Assembly: GCA_036873755.1 (NCBI GenBank)
Contig: JAVTVY010037060.1
Span: 62,001 to 126,000, forward strand
Reading direction: 5' to 3'
DNA from: Hanleya hanleyi
Lineage: Eukaryota; Mollusca; Polyplacophora; Lepidopleurida; Hanleyidae
DNA length: 64,000 nucleotides
Shown: in pieces, positions 26,101-41,100 of the stretch
How positions within the stretch are numbered: the stretch's first letter is position 1
Layout: every line of letters begins with the position of its first letter
Program-made: the position numbers and the translations under genes
The notes under the pieces: model-generated
Databases searched by the model: none
The model's input: only the letters and a program-made list of their open reading frames with translations
What the model was told of the DNA's origin: nothing

Positions 26101-29100
26101 TATAGTTTGTTTTAAAAACGTAAAATACATAAATGATCATGTTTTTGCTACAAATCAATGTGAAGCTGGTTGCGGTAAACCTCTTAATAATTCAATCAGT
26201 TGATCATGAGAATACATGTATGGGATAGGAAGGATTTCTGTGGGGGTAGTTAGAGGAAGGTGATAAAATATGATGGGTGGAGGTAGGGGACGAGGGAGTA
26301 CATGGGAAGGGCGTTGGGGAGGAGCTTGGTTGCACAAAACAATCATTCCATGTAACTGTTCGGAACAGTACTTGAATGTGTTCCAACGGCTCTATTTCCT
26401 ATCATTGTCCTGACTGCTGACCATGCTCTATTTTGTAGACATTGATGAATGTGAGGAGGGAACTGGTGGATGTGAGCAGATCTGTGTTAACAATGAGGGA
26501 GCCTACGTCTGTAGTTGTTCTCAGGGATTTAAACTAGACCTCAACAGGGCCACCTGTGTCAAAGGTAAACAAAACTAAGACCTCGACAGGACAACCTGTG
26601 TCAAAAGTAAACAAACTAGACCTCTACAGGACCACCTGTGCCAAAGGTAACAAACTAGACATCAACAGGGCCACAGTCTCGGGGTTAGATCTTAATCAGA
26701 TTAAATAAAATCTGGTCAAATTACGATCAAGTGAACGGTTTTTGACAACATCGTTGGTTTGCATATTCTTGACATGCGCAACTGCATTCCTATAGACTAA
26801 AAAACAGATTCTCGAACAACAGAGATCATAAGTGAAGAATACATCTGTGAAGGAAGCAACTTGAGTGTTTAGACATTTCGCAGTATGGTTGTTTGTTCTA
26901 CAATTTTTTAGCATATGCAGACACGAAGTTATTTCCCATTGCTGTTCCCAGAATTTACAGTTCCCGTTTGCAAATTCAAAAAAGTTATTTTCGAGTACCA
27001 GTTTGATACCTGAGAGAAAGAATTCCTTGTTAAATCGTGTGATATCAGCTTGTGTTTAGATAAGTGACTTATATGTATAGCTAGCTTGTGATACTGTTTT
27101 ACTAGCTTGTCTTCATATATATTTGTGTTTTATGTCTGCTTAGATTTTGGTGTTAATACCGTCTTATTAACTTCATTATAGATATCCTAGGTATTAATGG
27201 TATTTCCATTATGCACGCAGAAATGTACAGTGACTGACCGCTGAATGTTGAAAATATCTTCCAGATCTTACGAATGACCCCTGCTTTGATTTCTCCCATT
27301 CCTGTTCTTATGGCTGTGGCTGGTTGAGACCGGGTACTAGAGACTGTTTTTGTCCCAAAGGGCAAAATTTGCTGGGGGACAATGCCACTTGTTCAGGTAT
27401 GAATCCGACAGAATGTTAAAATGATTACACAAATTTAGCACCAAATCTAGTTCTTGCAATCAAAACTGGTGACTGACAAGAACATTGCATTGAATGGGTT
27501 AAGCAAAAATGAGCGTTTTTACCTCTATTTTAAGAGAGGTAGGTCTCGCTAACCTGTTTATAGTCATGTAAAAAAATGTCTACTTCACAGTAACTGCAAT
27601 ATCAGCAGTTTGTCAAAAAAATAGATATCTTTCCTATTTCATGAATCTGCTGATTGCAGTTGATGCATTAACCTCCAATAGAAGCTCCATGTCTGATTTT
27701 GTCCATGAGTCAACGAGAGTACTTCCGAAAATTTGAGAAATCTGCCAGGGATTTTTTTTATACAAATCTGTTGAATTGTCTCCTATTGAATCCATTACAA
27801 CGAATGTTTCATTGTAAAACCACATACATTTCAATATTTTCATGTTTAATGTAATCTATCTATCCTCAGCTGTTAAGACCCGACTGACAGCACAACTGTT
27901 GTTGGATATACCATTTAGCTCTGAGCTGACTCTCCCATCCAGCAGTCTACATAAACGTCTCAAGCATGATATACAGGAATCTGTAAGTATATTTTAAAAA
28001 AATATACAACAACACGATTAACGTCACAGGACCTACGAAGTAGTGCGAGGAAGATCATTTGGGGGTCCAAGCGTAATGTTATAGGTCACTTAAGTAGGTC
28101 AAATTTCATCAAAAGTAGGTCAGCTTAGAACTTGCTGGTAACAGTCCCCTAATGCAAGTTCATGCCAAAAATCAAGATTCTAAAGTCAACGGTTCTCATT
28201 ATTTTGCCGACGAAATGATTCAGATGGACTGACTCACTCACTCACTCACTCATTACCGGACAATTTGCAAATGAGAGCCTACTTCGTAGGATTTTTTTTT
28301 AATGCACTCGTGAACACATGAGCAGTGTGACTAACGTCACAGGACCTACGAAGTAGAGTAGGCATTAGGACTCGAACGCGAACTGAACTCTTGGAAATCC
28401 CCACCCCCAGTTGAAATCCTGCCTATATTAAGATGAGCACCGCCCAAGTCAGAATCGCCAGTGATTTTCATCAAAAATCACCAGGAATTTTCATCAAAAG
28501 TAGGTCAGCTCAGAACTTGTTGGTAACAGTCTTCTAATGCGCCTTCATTCCAAAATTAAATAACGATCGCCGATTTAATTTTACAATTTTTTAACTAAAG
28601 GAAACAGATTGAATAATAAAGGTTCAGTAGATTTCAAGCTTTACGTGTGAAAATACATTTACATCTCTTTAATGGTTTTCAGTGCCCTTGTCCAGGATCA
28701 AAACAACTTTTTGAATCACATTATTTTCCCAACAATACAACAAATTTTTATATATAGTACTATAGTAGAAAGGTAGCATTTATGTAGTTTACGGTAATTC
28801 AACTCAAGACCAACACCTTCTCTGCACAAGATAATAATGATTCTATGTCATTCTCCTGAGCATAACCGGTACAAAGACGAATAAATAGCGTCTCTACATC
28901 ACGTTGTTATCTAGATATATGAGAACACATTTTGGGTATCGGCAATCTGATGAATGTACTATTCCGGTTTTCTTGTTTCACGTTATATTCTATGGCGGTT
29001 GATCGGTGATTTTCTTCATTGATAAACGTTAAACCACCTCAGCTTCGTTGTGTGAATCGGAATTGCATTGCTGTGACACACCAACACACTCCGTGGCAGT

Positions 29101-32100
29101 GATTCTGTATCCCCTAATCAAAATGGATCAAGATTTGAAATGACAAGAAAAATTTAGACATATTTTGTTTACACATGTAATTTTTTGTTTAAATTATATC
29201 CAAGTGTGATATATAGTCAATATTCAGAAGGTACAAAAAAACCTCAAGTTATCATATTTTCACATCATGATCAAAGTTACTTTATCTAGTTAAATTCTAC
29301 CAAAAGAAGACCCTTTAAACATGCCGTCATGGCTTTGTTTCACCCTCAGTAAACTTTTATCATTGTCGCTCACACAGACTAATCTGAAGGATGATACCAC
29401 ATCTTTCTTTCTTCTGCTGGGTTATTGCACCAGGCTGACTTAATTGGTTGATGTAGGATATTTCACCATCAGTGGGTAATTTGACCTGAATTTGAAGCCT
29501 GATGTGGTCAGTGATGAAATGTTTGGATGTGAAATAGGATACACGTTAAAGGCCACAGTTTACATATATCTATAACAATATACTGAATTGTGTGTATTGA
29601 GGCTGGCATAGCGGTGTAGATGAATGCACTAACAAATGATGGAAAATTAGCATTTCTTATTTCATAAAAACAATTACGGATGGCATATCTCACCACTGTG
29701 TTATATATACAGTGAAACATACAGCCAAGGGTTCCCGATGGGCATGACAGTGTACTCGCTGAGCCATCAATAAATAATAAAAAAAATAATTATAAATCAA
29801 ATTTTAATCAGAATTCGGTCAACTCAAAACTTGCTGGTAACAATGCCCTAATGCACGTTCATGCCAAAAATCAAGGTTCTAATGTCAACGGTTCTCCTTA
29901 TTTTGCCGACGAAAGGATTCGGATGGACTGACTCACTCACTCATTACCGGACAATTTGCGATCTGTAGCCTACTTCGTAGGAATAGAGATTGAGTCTATA
30001 TTCTTAAAATTGTCCATCTGTTAACATTAATATTACTCATTGCTACTCATAGTAAGCTAAATGGTTCGTTAACACATGTCACATGAAGTTAGATGCAGAA
30101 ATGTGAATAAGTATAAAAAAAATGTACTTTATTTCAGCTTCACCTTGGATTGTTAAATATCGGAGGCTTCACAGGGGTCCTGTTAAAACAGTTGAGGTGA
30201 GCTAGACTTCAGGAGCATCCTTCTGTTTGATTCATACTTCACTTCAGTGTTTATATTATTTAACCCTACCTGGCCTGGGGGGGGGCACTTCCCGCCCTCC
30301 CCCCCCCCACCCTCTGTTGGTTTTTTGCTCCTATCTTCGGAACAAAAAACAAATAAGAGCTGAAACTTATTGACTTTTTACATTATCATATTGGGGTCAT
30401 TTTAAGCCTATTTGCATGACACCCCCCTCCCCCCAAGCAGAGGATCATAGGTAAATTCAAAATGGCGGCCATGTGGGGTACCAGAAAAGTGATGTTTTCG
30501 TCCTATTTCTTCAAAATGTTTGCTTTTCTGTATGGAAAAGGGGGTAAAATCTATTTTATTTTATATCAGATTATTATTTACTAATTTATCATGCAGGTTT
30601 TGCGAAGAAAAAACAAAAAAAAATCGAAAATTCTGACAAAAAAATGACCCAAAATGCTCTTTTTGAATATGACGTCAGTGACGTCATTATGGCGGCCATC
30701 TTGGATTTGTTTTACATTTTCTTGTAGTGCTTGACCCAATGATATAGTGTAGTAAGTTTCAGCCCTCTAGCCTTAGCGATAGCGAAAATATATAGTAGGG
30801 GGGCACTTTCCGCCTCCCAGGCTGCGGTACACTCCAAATCGACCAGGCCAGATAGGATTACTGGATTAAATTTATCCACAAATACTGATTATGCATGTAC
30901 CTGTATTTCTGTACTACAGATACAGTCATATATGTCATAAATGCTGATTATAGCTGAATGTCTGTATCCGACTGAGTACAGTTCATAAATTATAGGTATA
31001 GCTATGTCTGTACTGCAGGCCGTGTATTATTTATGAAAATTCTGAAAGAATACAGTTGATAATTGATGGTAATCGCTGTATGTCTGTTCTTCAGATACCG
31101 TATTAGTCCAGTTGAATACCGTGTACAAAAGATGATTATGGCCGTATGTCTATACTGCCGGTACTGTATTAAATACGAAAGTCATGTTGGGCACAGTTCA
31201 AGAATGAGTATTACAGATGTATGTCTGCACTACTGGTATTGTATTATATATGAAAATTCAAAATATTTCCACTGAGAAAAGGTACGCCGGAAATCTTATT
31301 TGGAATGATGTTCACTTTTTCGTCATGTCAATTGTATCGATGGATAGACCTTTGCTTTTGTTTTGTTTTTTATTGTAGTGATAACACCGACAGTACTGAT
31401 ATAATATTTGACATCGTACTTGACCACAAAGTAACCATCAGTGACACAGTGGATATAGCGAGCTCTCTAGAGTACAAGTATATGCTGGGCTACCTCACTG
31501 TGGATACAGAGAATGTCCTCCTACTCTCCTCGCCATTGATACAGGGATCCAACAATATATTCAGTGAGTCAGTTCTTAGGTCAGCAACCCGGGGTTATAA
31601 TTATCAGATATCTCGGTGTTATAATTACCAGGCGATAACCAGGGGTTATAATTATCAGACAGTATCCTGAAAATTATAATTATCAGACACCTCAGTGTTA
31701 TAATTACCAGGCGATAACCAGTGTTTATAATTATCAGACACTATCCTGAGAATTATAATTTTCAGACATCTCAGTGTTATAATTACCAGGCTGTAACCCT
31801 AGGTTATAATTATCAGACACTATCCCGAGCATTACAATTATTAGAGAGCATCCCTGAATTATAATTATCGGACACTCGTGTTTGAAATTCGAGCAGTATC
31901 CTAAACATTGCAATTATCTGGGCGGGAAGTTCTATGCTTTTTATTAAGGAGATAGAGTCTACAGGACAACAAGAATGAAAAGGGCTCGTCAAAGTAATTT
32001 TATACTGAAATCCTTCTGGAATAAACTTGCCCTGACAAGTAATCATCCACTTGTTCTATTTCAATGTTCGATTACTTTTTACATTTCAGATCCGGTTGAT

Positions 32101-35100
32101 GGAATTGCCACATGTGACTGGTTTATCTGTGAAGACAATGAGCTATGTGTGCAAAATCTGAAAGAGTTTGATTGCCAGTAAGTCATTTTATTCATATTTT
32201 ACCTTATGAAGAATCGGTCTTATTTGGTCTATGGTTGAAAAATGAATGATGTCTGACACCTTGTTACACGATATTTAATTTTCGTGCTGTACCCGAGGGA
32301 TTTGCTTTACCACAGTGGCACAGCTCACGAAATTGGGGTCGAAAGGATGGAAAACCAACCAAGCTAAAACATTTTACTACATGTAGCAGTATGATAGGAT
32401 GGAGTGCATTGTTCAGACTAGATTTTGTCCTTGACCCAGCCTACACGCATGAAAAGCCTCCTGTTACTATTCTCCGCCCAGTCCACAAATCTCATTATTA
32501 TTATCCTCAATTCAGCCTAGAAATCTGATATTACTCACACCCCGCCGGGAAGTCTGTTTTCCTCTACCCACCATACAAGTCTGTTATTATCTTCTACCCA
32601 ACCTACAAATCGCGTATTACCCGCTAGCCATCCTATGTCTCCCGTTATTACCTTCTACCCATCCGGCAAGTACTCTGTTGTTACTCTAGACCCAGCCTAC
32701 AAATATCCAGTTATTACCCACGACCCACCTGTCTCCTGTTATTATCCTCTATCCAGCGTACCAGATTCATTGTATTATCCTCGACCCAGACCACAAGTGT
32801 GCTGTTATGATCCTCTACCCAGCGTACAAATACATTGTTACCCTAGATCCAGCCTACAATTCTAATGTTATTAAGCTCTAGCCAGCTTACAAATCTCCTG
32901 TTAGTATCGTCGACCCATCCTGCAAATCTCTGTGATTATCTTCTATCCAGCCCATATGTCTCCGGTTATTACACAACACTTACTACAAGTCTCCTGTCAT
33001 TACCCTTGACCCAGCCTAAAAATAATTATTATGCGCTAGCCATCATATAAGTATCCTCTTATTATCCCATATCCATCCTACAGGGCCCTCGGTGGCTGAG
33101 TGGTCGAAGGCCATTCGCTGGTGATCGCTAGCCTCACACCAATGAACCGGCACGGGTTCGAGCCCAGCTGATGCATGTGTGAAAGTTTGTTAGTTACTTG
33201 CCGACAGGCGGTGGTTCTCTCCGGGCACTTCGGCTTCCTCCACCATCTAAACTGAATGTCACCATATGAGTGAAACAAACTTGAGTGTGACATTAAACCA
33301 AATTCCTCCTCCCACCCTCCATCCTACAACTTCCCTGTTACTACACTAGACTCCGCCTACAAGTCTCCAGTTATTACCCATGACCCAGCCTATAAGTCTC
33401 ATGTTATTATCCTCTACCAAGCCTACAAATCTTGTTATTGTCCGCTAGCCGTCCTTCAAATCTCCTGTTATTATCCCCCGTCCAACCTACGAGTATCTTG
33501 TTATTACCCTTGACCATATTACTCCTGTACATACATGTACACCTGTATATGGGAAGTTTGCTGAAGCTGTCCGCTTTCATTGCATGGTTTTGACATTTGC
33601 TACACACATTTCATTGATTTGAGGATCAATTGCATGACCTGAAATATTAATTTATCGCGGTTTGGACTTCGTACATTTCCAATGATAAGGTTTTCTTAGT
33701 CAAAAATTGACATGAACACCTGTACATGAAAAGGTTGCTCTACTTGTGTGCTTTTAATACTGCTGCAGCTTCAGCGGATCAGCTCATAAGGTGAAATATT
33801 GGGGTTCTCAGAACGCTTGCTACCCTCGTCCCAGCCTATAGGTCTGTCATTATCCTCTACGCAGTTGATAAGTCTTCTGTTATCATTCTCCACTCCGCCT
33901 ACAGGTATACTTACTATCCTCGAACCAGCGAATAAATCTCCTGTTATTATCCTCGACCCAGCCTATAAATCTCCTGTTATTATCCTCTACTCTGTCTACA
34001 AGTCTTATTGTATTATCCATGACCCAGCCTACAAATCTCCTGGTAGTATCTTCGACCCAGCCTACAATTCTCCAATAACAATTTTCTTTTGCTTTACTTT
34101 TTACCGAATGTAACCATGCTAGCTCTGGAATTTATTCAGTTTTGTTGAGTGTGAGTACCCACTCAGTGTTACTGATGCAACCTAGTCATTTTATGTGTAC
34201 ATTATTCTGCTGTAGGCTGGTAACAACAACGACAGACAGCCCAACCATTTTCTCCACGATCTTGGAACAGACTTCCTCTTTCGTCAGTGACCTGACATCT
34301 TTCGTGACAACACCAGCATCATCAGCTTCAACAATGACTCCGACAACAAGAACCGTGACTCTAGAAACAGTGACCTCACTCCAAGAAACATCTGAAACGT
34401 CTCCATTGACTACAGCGGTTCAGACGACCTCCACAACTGGTAGGACAACATCAACATTGGGTGTGACGACCTCTACGCAGAGTACGACATCAACCATGGA
34501 TATGACGACCACAACTGCGGGTACGATAGCAACATTGGGTGTGACGACCTTCACACAGGACATGACAACATCAACATTGGGTGTAACGACCTTCACGCCG
34601 GGTACGACATCAACCATGGATATGACGACCACCACTGCGGGTACGATAGCAACATTGGGTGTGACAACCTCCACACAGGACATGACAACATCAACATTGG
34701 GTGTGACGACCTCCACGCCGGGTACGACATCAACCATGGATATGACGACCTCCACACCGGGTACGACAACATCTTTGAACCCCTCACGAGTTATGACAAC
34801 CTCTGGCCTGACGACCTTCCAACCGGGCATGCCAACATCAACCATGGATGTGACGACCTCCACACCGGGTACTACAACACCTTTGAACCCCTCACGAGGT
34901 AGGACAACCTCTGGCCTAACGACCTTCCAACCTGGCATGCCAACATCACTCATGGGTACTGCATCAACCAATGGAATGTTGACCTCGACACCATCCAGAA
35001 TGACACAGGACATCTCCATAACAACATACAGAATGGCTAGGAAAACCTCAATGACACCATCCACCTTGGCTCAAACAACATCCACTACACCATCCACACT

Positions 35101-38100
35101 GGCTCAAGCAACATCCACTACACCATCCACAGCGGCATTCACGACATCATCCGCAATGGCTCAGGCAACATCCACTACACCCTCCACAATGGCTGAGACA
35201 ACATCCACTACACCATCCACAGTAGCTCAGACAACTCCCGCGGCATCATCCACAGGTGCTCAGACAAAATCAACGACACAATTCACATTGGGTACAACAA
35301 AATCCAGCCTACCTCCAACCAGTACTCTGCGTAAGTACCACATTTGCCTCAGTTGAATTTTCTCCTGCTTTCATTTGAATGCGATTTCGTTAGATACAAA
35401 CACTCGTACATAGTATATAGGTATATTAATCATGATTCTCCATCAACGTTTACCATACTCCCAGTGTATATATCAGATTCTTGAAAGAACATGTATATTT
35501 CTTGCAGCTGTTTCAAGGATAATCAAAGCAGATATTTCACTCGATATGGTGTTCAAGGCAGGATACAGTAATTTGAGTTTGCCAGAAACTACTACTCTGA
35601 AGGCCAATCTCTTAACAGTGGTGAGTGTCCGTTTTTTGGTCTGCGCGTCTTGTTTAATTTATCTAAAATTTGATTCCTTATTGTCAGATTATACCACACG
35701 CCATAATCTTTATGCGATTGACATTTTTTCATGGTCCACTCTAGCTATCCTTTTGTGACTAAGTATTATATCGTCATATATATCTTCTATCCACATACAA
35801 TAAAAGTATATGCATTGTGCAGAAAAAAAACGTATTTTGATGAAAACTCTGCATCCATCAAAACTCTGCACCCATCAAAACTCTGCACCCATGGCTGTTT
35901 GCAGTGTACTTTTGTTGATGTGTACACACATCCGTACATAATCTGCCATGCTGAAGCTCCGCAGGATGTCAAGCGAGCAGAAAAAGGGTGCTGCCAATTT
36001 CATGTCTCACTAAAATAAATTCATATTATGCTTTGGTCATGTTGGTCAACTCATCTGGGGTTTTATTTTTGCAGCTGACCTCGTTGTACAGAGGAACTGT
36101 TCGTAGTTTTTCTTCAGTGTCTATAACCCGCTTTGTGTGAGTATGTACCACATCATATTGATGGGGAAAATAAATGTCCAAATTATGTTGAGGAAAACTC
36201 CCTAATTTGCCACACTACATCTTTCGAGTTTATCAATTACACTAATTTATTAACCTTGCTGAAAGTTGTAGTCATTCAGATTTATTAGACCTACCTGGCC
36301 TGGATTGTTTTAGACTCGTGTAGGCCTGCGTCCCTAAACCTAACCATTAACCCCTGAGCTTGGGGCTGAAACTTACCACATTATCCCATTAGGTCAAGCT
36401 CTACTAGGGAATGTAACAAAATCCAAGGTGACCACTTTGATAACGTCACAGTGACGTCAATTTCAAAAGGGGTATTGGATTTACCCATCTGCTTTGAGGT
36501 AATATGCGAATAGGCTCAAAATGACCTCAATATATTCTCAATATGATATTGTCATATCTGAAGCTTTTGTCTTTGCGGGGATAGGGTATTTATATATTTA
36601 GGTCTCGGCTGTACCGCCGATAAAACTGATGTAGGTCTCAGTAGAGAATTGATACCCTGTAGGTCACAGCTGTGCTCCACATATATCTCAGTAGAGAATT
36701 GATACCTTGTAGGTCACGGCTGTACTGCACATATATCCCAATAGAGGATTGATACCTTGTAGGTCACAGCTGTACTCCACATATATCCCAGTAGAGAATT
36801 GATACCTTGTAGGTCACAGCTGTACTCCACATATATCCCAGTAGAGGATTGGTACCCTTTAGTTCACGGCTGTACTACACAGTAGAGGATTGGTACCCTG
36901 TAGGTCACGGCTGTACTCCACATATATCCCAGTAGAGGATTGGTACCCTGTAGGTCACGGCTGTACTCCACATATATTCCAGTAGAGGATTGGTACCCTG
37001 TAGGTCACGGATGTACTACACAGTAGAGGATTGGTACCGTGCAAGTCACGGCTCTACTCTACATATATCCCTGTCTATCTTGTATTTTCCTGTATGTTGT
37101 ATTATGATATTGTCTATTCCAGGAATGGCTCCGTAATTGCTATTCATGAGATCTACCTATCCACTGATGAGGGAAAACCACAGATGACTGATGTGAAGAT
37201 AGCCTTGACGTCTGTGTTTGCCAGTAACTCTATACAAGTGGGCGGACAGTTCATATCACTCAAAGGCATTCCAAACATTATATCCAATGATGAAACCATG
37301 AAAGGTAAACTTGGTTTGGACGCTGGAAGATTGTGGCTAAAAACAAGTCTAACAGATGTAGCCATTATATGCTTGATGATACCAAACACAATTTATTTTT
37401 AATAAATCATACAAACCTCATTCAGAACTCACACATACACAAGTTATTAGAACGAGTTATTTGCGAGTTCTTTAATAAGGCACAAATAGCTCGCATGGTC
37501 AAACTTTCAGACGTGACGATCAATACGCGATCTGTTAGAACTGTATGAGTTAAACACGAGTTCTTAACTCTTGTCATCAGGGCTGATTTTCCTTCATACG
37601 AGTTAAACAGGAGTTAGCCTTGTTTGTAGTGACCTTCTCACACGAGTTATCCCAGTTATTTGCATGAAAAATGAACCCCGGACTAATCCAGATGGTGCTA
37701 ACCATTTCCTGTTTGAATTTCAAATCCTGAGAAACTATACATTCATTTCTTCCAAGAGTAAGTGTTGTGTTGAAATTAGGAAGACTTTGGCCAGTAAACA
37801 ATTTCTAATACGCTTTAGAAGTAATTCTGTGTATACTACTATTTGCACTGGCATTGTAATTGTTATTTTCAGCACATTTAACTGAGATTAGAGAATTTTC
37901 TCTGAAGATCTGCATGTACAGAATCAGCTATACCCATCCTGATAAATTATGTCCTAAAGCTCCTGTAATTTTGACTCAAAATTTAAACATGGTAAATGTT
38001 GCTTCAAGCTACACCACGTGACTCTACATTCTGCAGATCGTGATCAGATTTGGTTTACATATACCAGAACAAATCGTGTTTGAATATCAGTTATTTGCGA

Positions 38101-41100
38101 GTTTTTAACGAGTAGTTTACGATTTATTCCATTCGACTTACTCGCTCTTTTGCATGCGAAAACTCTCGTGAATAACTCGTTAATGACTTGCGCGAGGTGA
38201 TAGCGTTTTATTTATACGAGTTATTCGTGACTTGTTAAACTACGAGTTATTCACACGAGTTATTAGGTCATTTGAATGCGTGCGACAAATAGCATGCCTG
38301 GGTTAATAGCGATTTTATTTCCTCTCTATCTGACAAGACACCTTTCAGAGAATAACACATGACAATCGATGACGAGCAGAAGTTCCCAAATTTGTATAGA
38401 ATACATCTATTAGGCTTGAATTGGCTATTGATCATCCTGTTTGTGAAAGTCATATTGCATAATCTTTTACAATGACAAACTTCTTCTTTGTGCTGGATTT
38501 ATATAGAATAGAATCAGTGTGATACATCGGCTATCAATAGTTGTTGTCCAGGACACATAATTTTGACAGCAATGAATTTTTTTCCCACGAGACTGAAAAA
38601 ACGTGGATTTAGTTCATCAGAAGTATAGATTCTATAGCTCTGGCTGACTGCCAAGTTTAGTACAATGATGTCGAGTATTTAATCAACAAACAGCTACGAC
38701 CCGTGAAGGATTTTTTCCTTCTCTCAGCATGGGAATGGAAGACCAAATCAGCATAAAAACTCGCTCTTGTTCACGGGTTGTTGCTGTCCACAGGTTGTTG
38801 CTGACCACGGCCTATATTTCTCTTTCCATGCAGAAGAACACGTCAGCTTGATGGCATACATGCTACGTCACCGCTATGATATGGGTTTCTGTTGTTGCTG
38901 ATTACAGAATATATTCCACAGAGAAATTTTTGTCATTTTTCACACTACATCACAGCTATGACTGTGTTAACTTCAGGGAAATTTGAGCACGGATCATTGT
39001 GAAGCGATGGTATATGCCACCGCTCACGCTGTTATGTGCCATGACACGTATACCAAGTATAAAAAGTCATGGCATGTATACCAAGTATAAATGTGAAACA
39101 ACTGCCCAAGATACTATATAGGAAAGAAAATATCAATGACAGCTGGAATTTGTCTTTACCGGTTTCACCATATCATCGGTGACTCATCAAACGTTTTAAC
39201 TATTATTAGTTAAATTTAGTTATAGAATTCAAAGTCATTAAAACGTCAGCCAAACCTATCCAGCACTGCAAATTGTCTTCAATAAGTCACGACGATGGAT
39301 CTGTGTCATTTGATTCTCCTGCATTGAATGGTTTTACGGTCTTATTTCAGTACCAGTCACTGCTACACTGACCTGTGATGTTTCGCCATGTAAGGCCACG
39401 GAAACGTGTAACCTAGCAGACGTCAGTTGCAGGTTAGTACAATACGTATGATGTCCTTTGTCTTCCTCCGTTTAGCATTCTCTGCGTCCTCTCCATTCAT
39501 GGTTATTAAATATGTAGTTTTACAGTACCACATACTCAACGTGATGGCCATCTGGTCAAATAAGGTAATTTCTTACTCGTGTCGGTCTTGCTGATCACAA
39601 TGGTTCTGTTGCATGGCTTTTGTTAGCATGTCTGTCCAGTTCCGAATAACACTCATGATATACACAATGTTGATACATGTACAGGTGTATATCAAGCAAG
39701 GAATGGTCACTCGTGGTGTTAGCTGGAATTCTGGTGAATTTGACGCATAGCTTCAGCTCCCTTACTTTTAGTAACATTACCTGCGCTAAACGATACTGTC
39801 AAGTACACCAAGGCATGCCTGTTATTCTTCTACTTATGTTTCAATATCTCTTTTCCAGCCCAAAACTGACAGCTCAGAACACCGATAGAGGTAAGTCTGC
39901 TCAATATACTCGGGTAAACCTGAAAAATTACTTTGTTTCATGTCTATTTCTTTGCTCTTGTAGAACCAGCCTTTTGGGAGTATAGCTGTGAATCATTCTT
40001 CTATTTCCTTGATATGGAGAGAGCAGTATTGCCGTGACCTATTTAATTAACTTATTTACGCCTTACAGTTTCATGGATGACAACTTCTTTAGTGTCATAG
40101 CCCCAATGTTCTGATGAATTACTGAGAATGTCTGCTATTTAGCGATAAAGAATTAAAAGATGCCGACGTACTGGCAAGAAGTCATAGGAGTTCAGAGGCA
40201 AATATTCTGACTGCATATCGGGTGATGTACTTGCTGGGATGATCAGTGTCTAGGAATATAGAACTGAGACACTTTCGTGTCCTGACACAAGTAGGCACCG
40301 TCGTGGTATGACTGAAAAATTGTTGAAAAGGACGTTAAATCCTACTGACACACACTCACTTTAAAACATCACAAGAACAAAAATGAACTATGTCAGGCCT
40401 TGTTTCTCAGCCAGGCTTTTATTGTAGATGTTCTTGAGAACATCTTGAATGACATGACCGCACGTACGGCCTCTAGCACCGACTTGAGCTGCATTAGCTC
40501 AGAGACCAATTATGTAATAGCCATAATATCGATTAACCTGATGGAAAATGATCCACTACGTGTCCGTTAGATAGAAGAAACGGCCCAAACGTGGAAAATA
40601 TTAGTACTTAAGTTCTCATTCAAAACTAAAGTCTGTGAAACCCGACGTACTGCCTAGCAATCCACTTTCCACGAACATTCACACCAAGTTAATCTAGCGC
40701 ATTCTAGTAATATTTGAGCGAATTGTGCGAAGAAAATAACGTTAGAAAATTTGGATTCCTGCAGGAGGTTCTTAGCATTCACGTAAACTTTGATCAAAAG
40801 CACCTCGTTCTAATGAAAGATGCCTACGAAGAATGTAATTTGTTTTCTGTCCTCAGATTTGATTCTTGGTCTGGGTATTGGTATACCTCTAGCTGTGGCA
40901 CTTCTCATGACCGTCACCCTGCTAGCATGCTGCTGTGCCCGACATAGGAGAAACCAAAGAAGACAACTGGAGGATGAACTGATTAAGGACCCGTAAGTCT
41001 GCTCTTGGAATGATTCAGTGATAATGTACAGAGGAATATAATACTACTAATACACCTCAGTTTTGTTATATTTCAACACCAACAGTATCACTTCAATAGA

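Noticed and set aside
28206..28250. ACTC run as a microsatellite locus or CRISPR-like repeat
   Set aside because: A simple run inside a TIR repeat; no spacer-repeat structure anywhere in the window.
34420..35064. 214-codon minus-strand ORF rich in Val
   Set aside because: Shadow of the Thr-rich mucin repeats (ACN/GTN complement).
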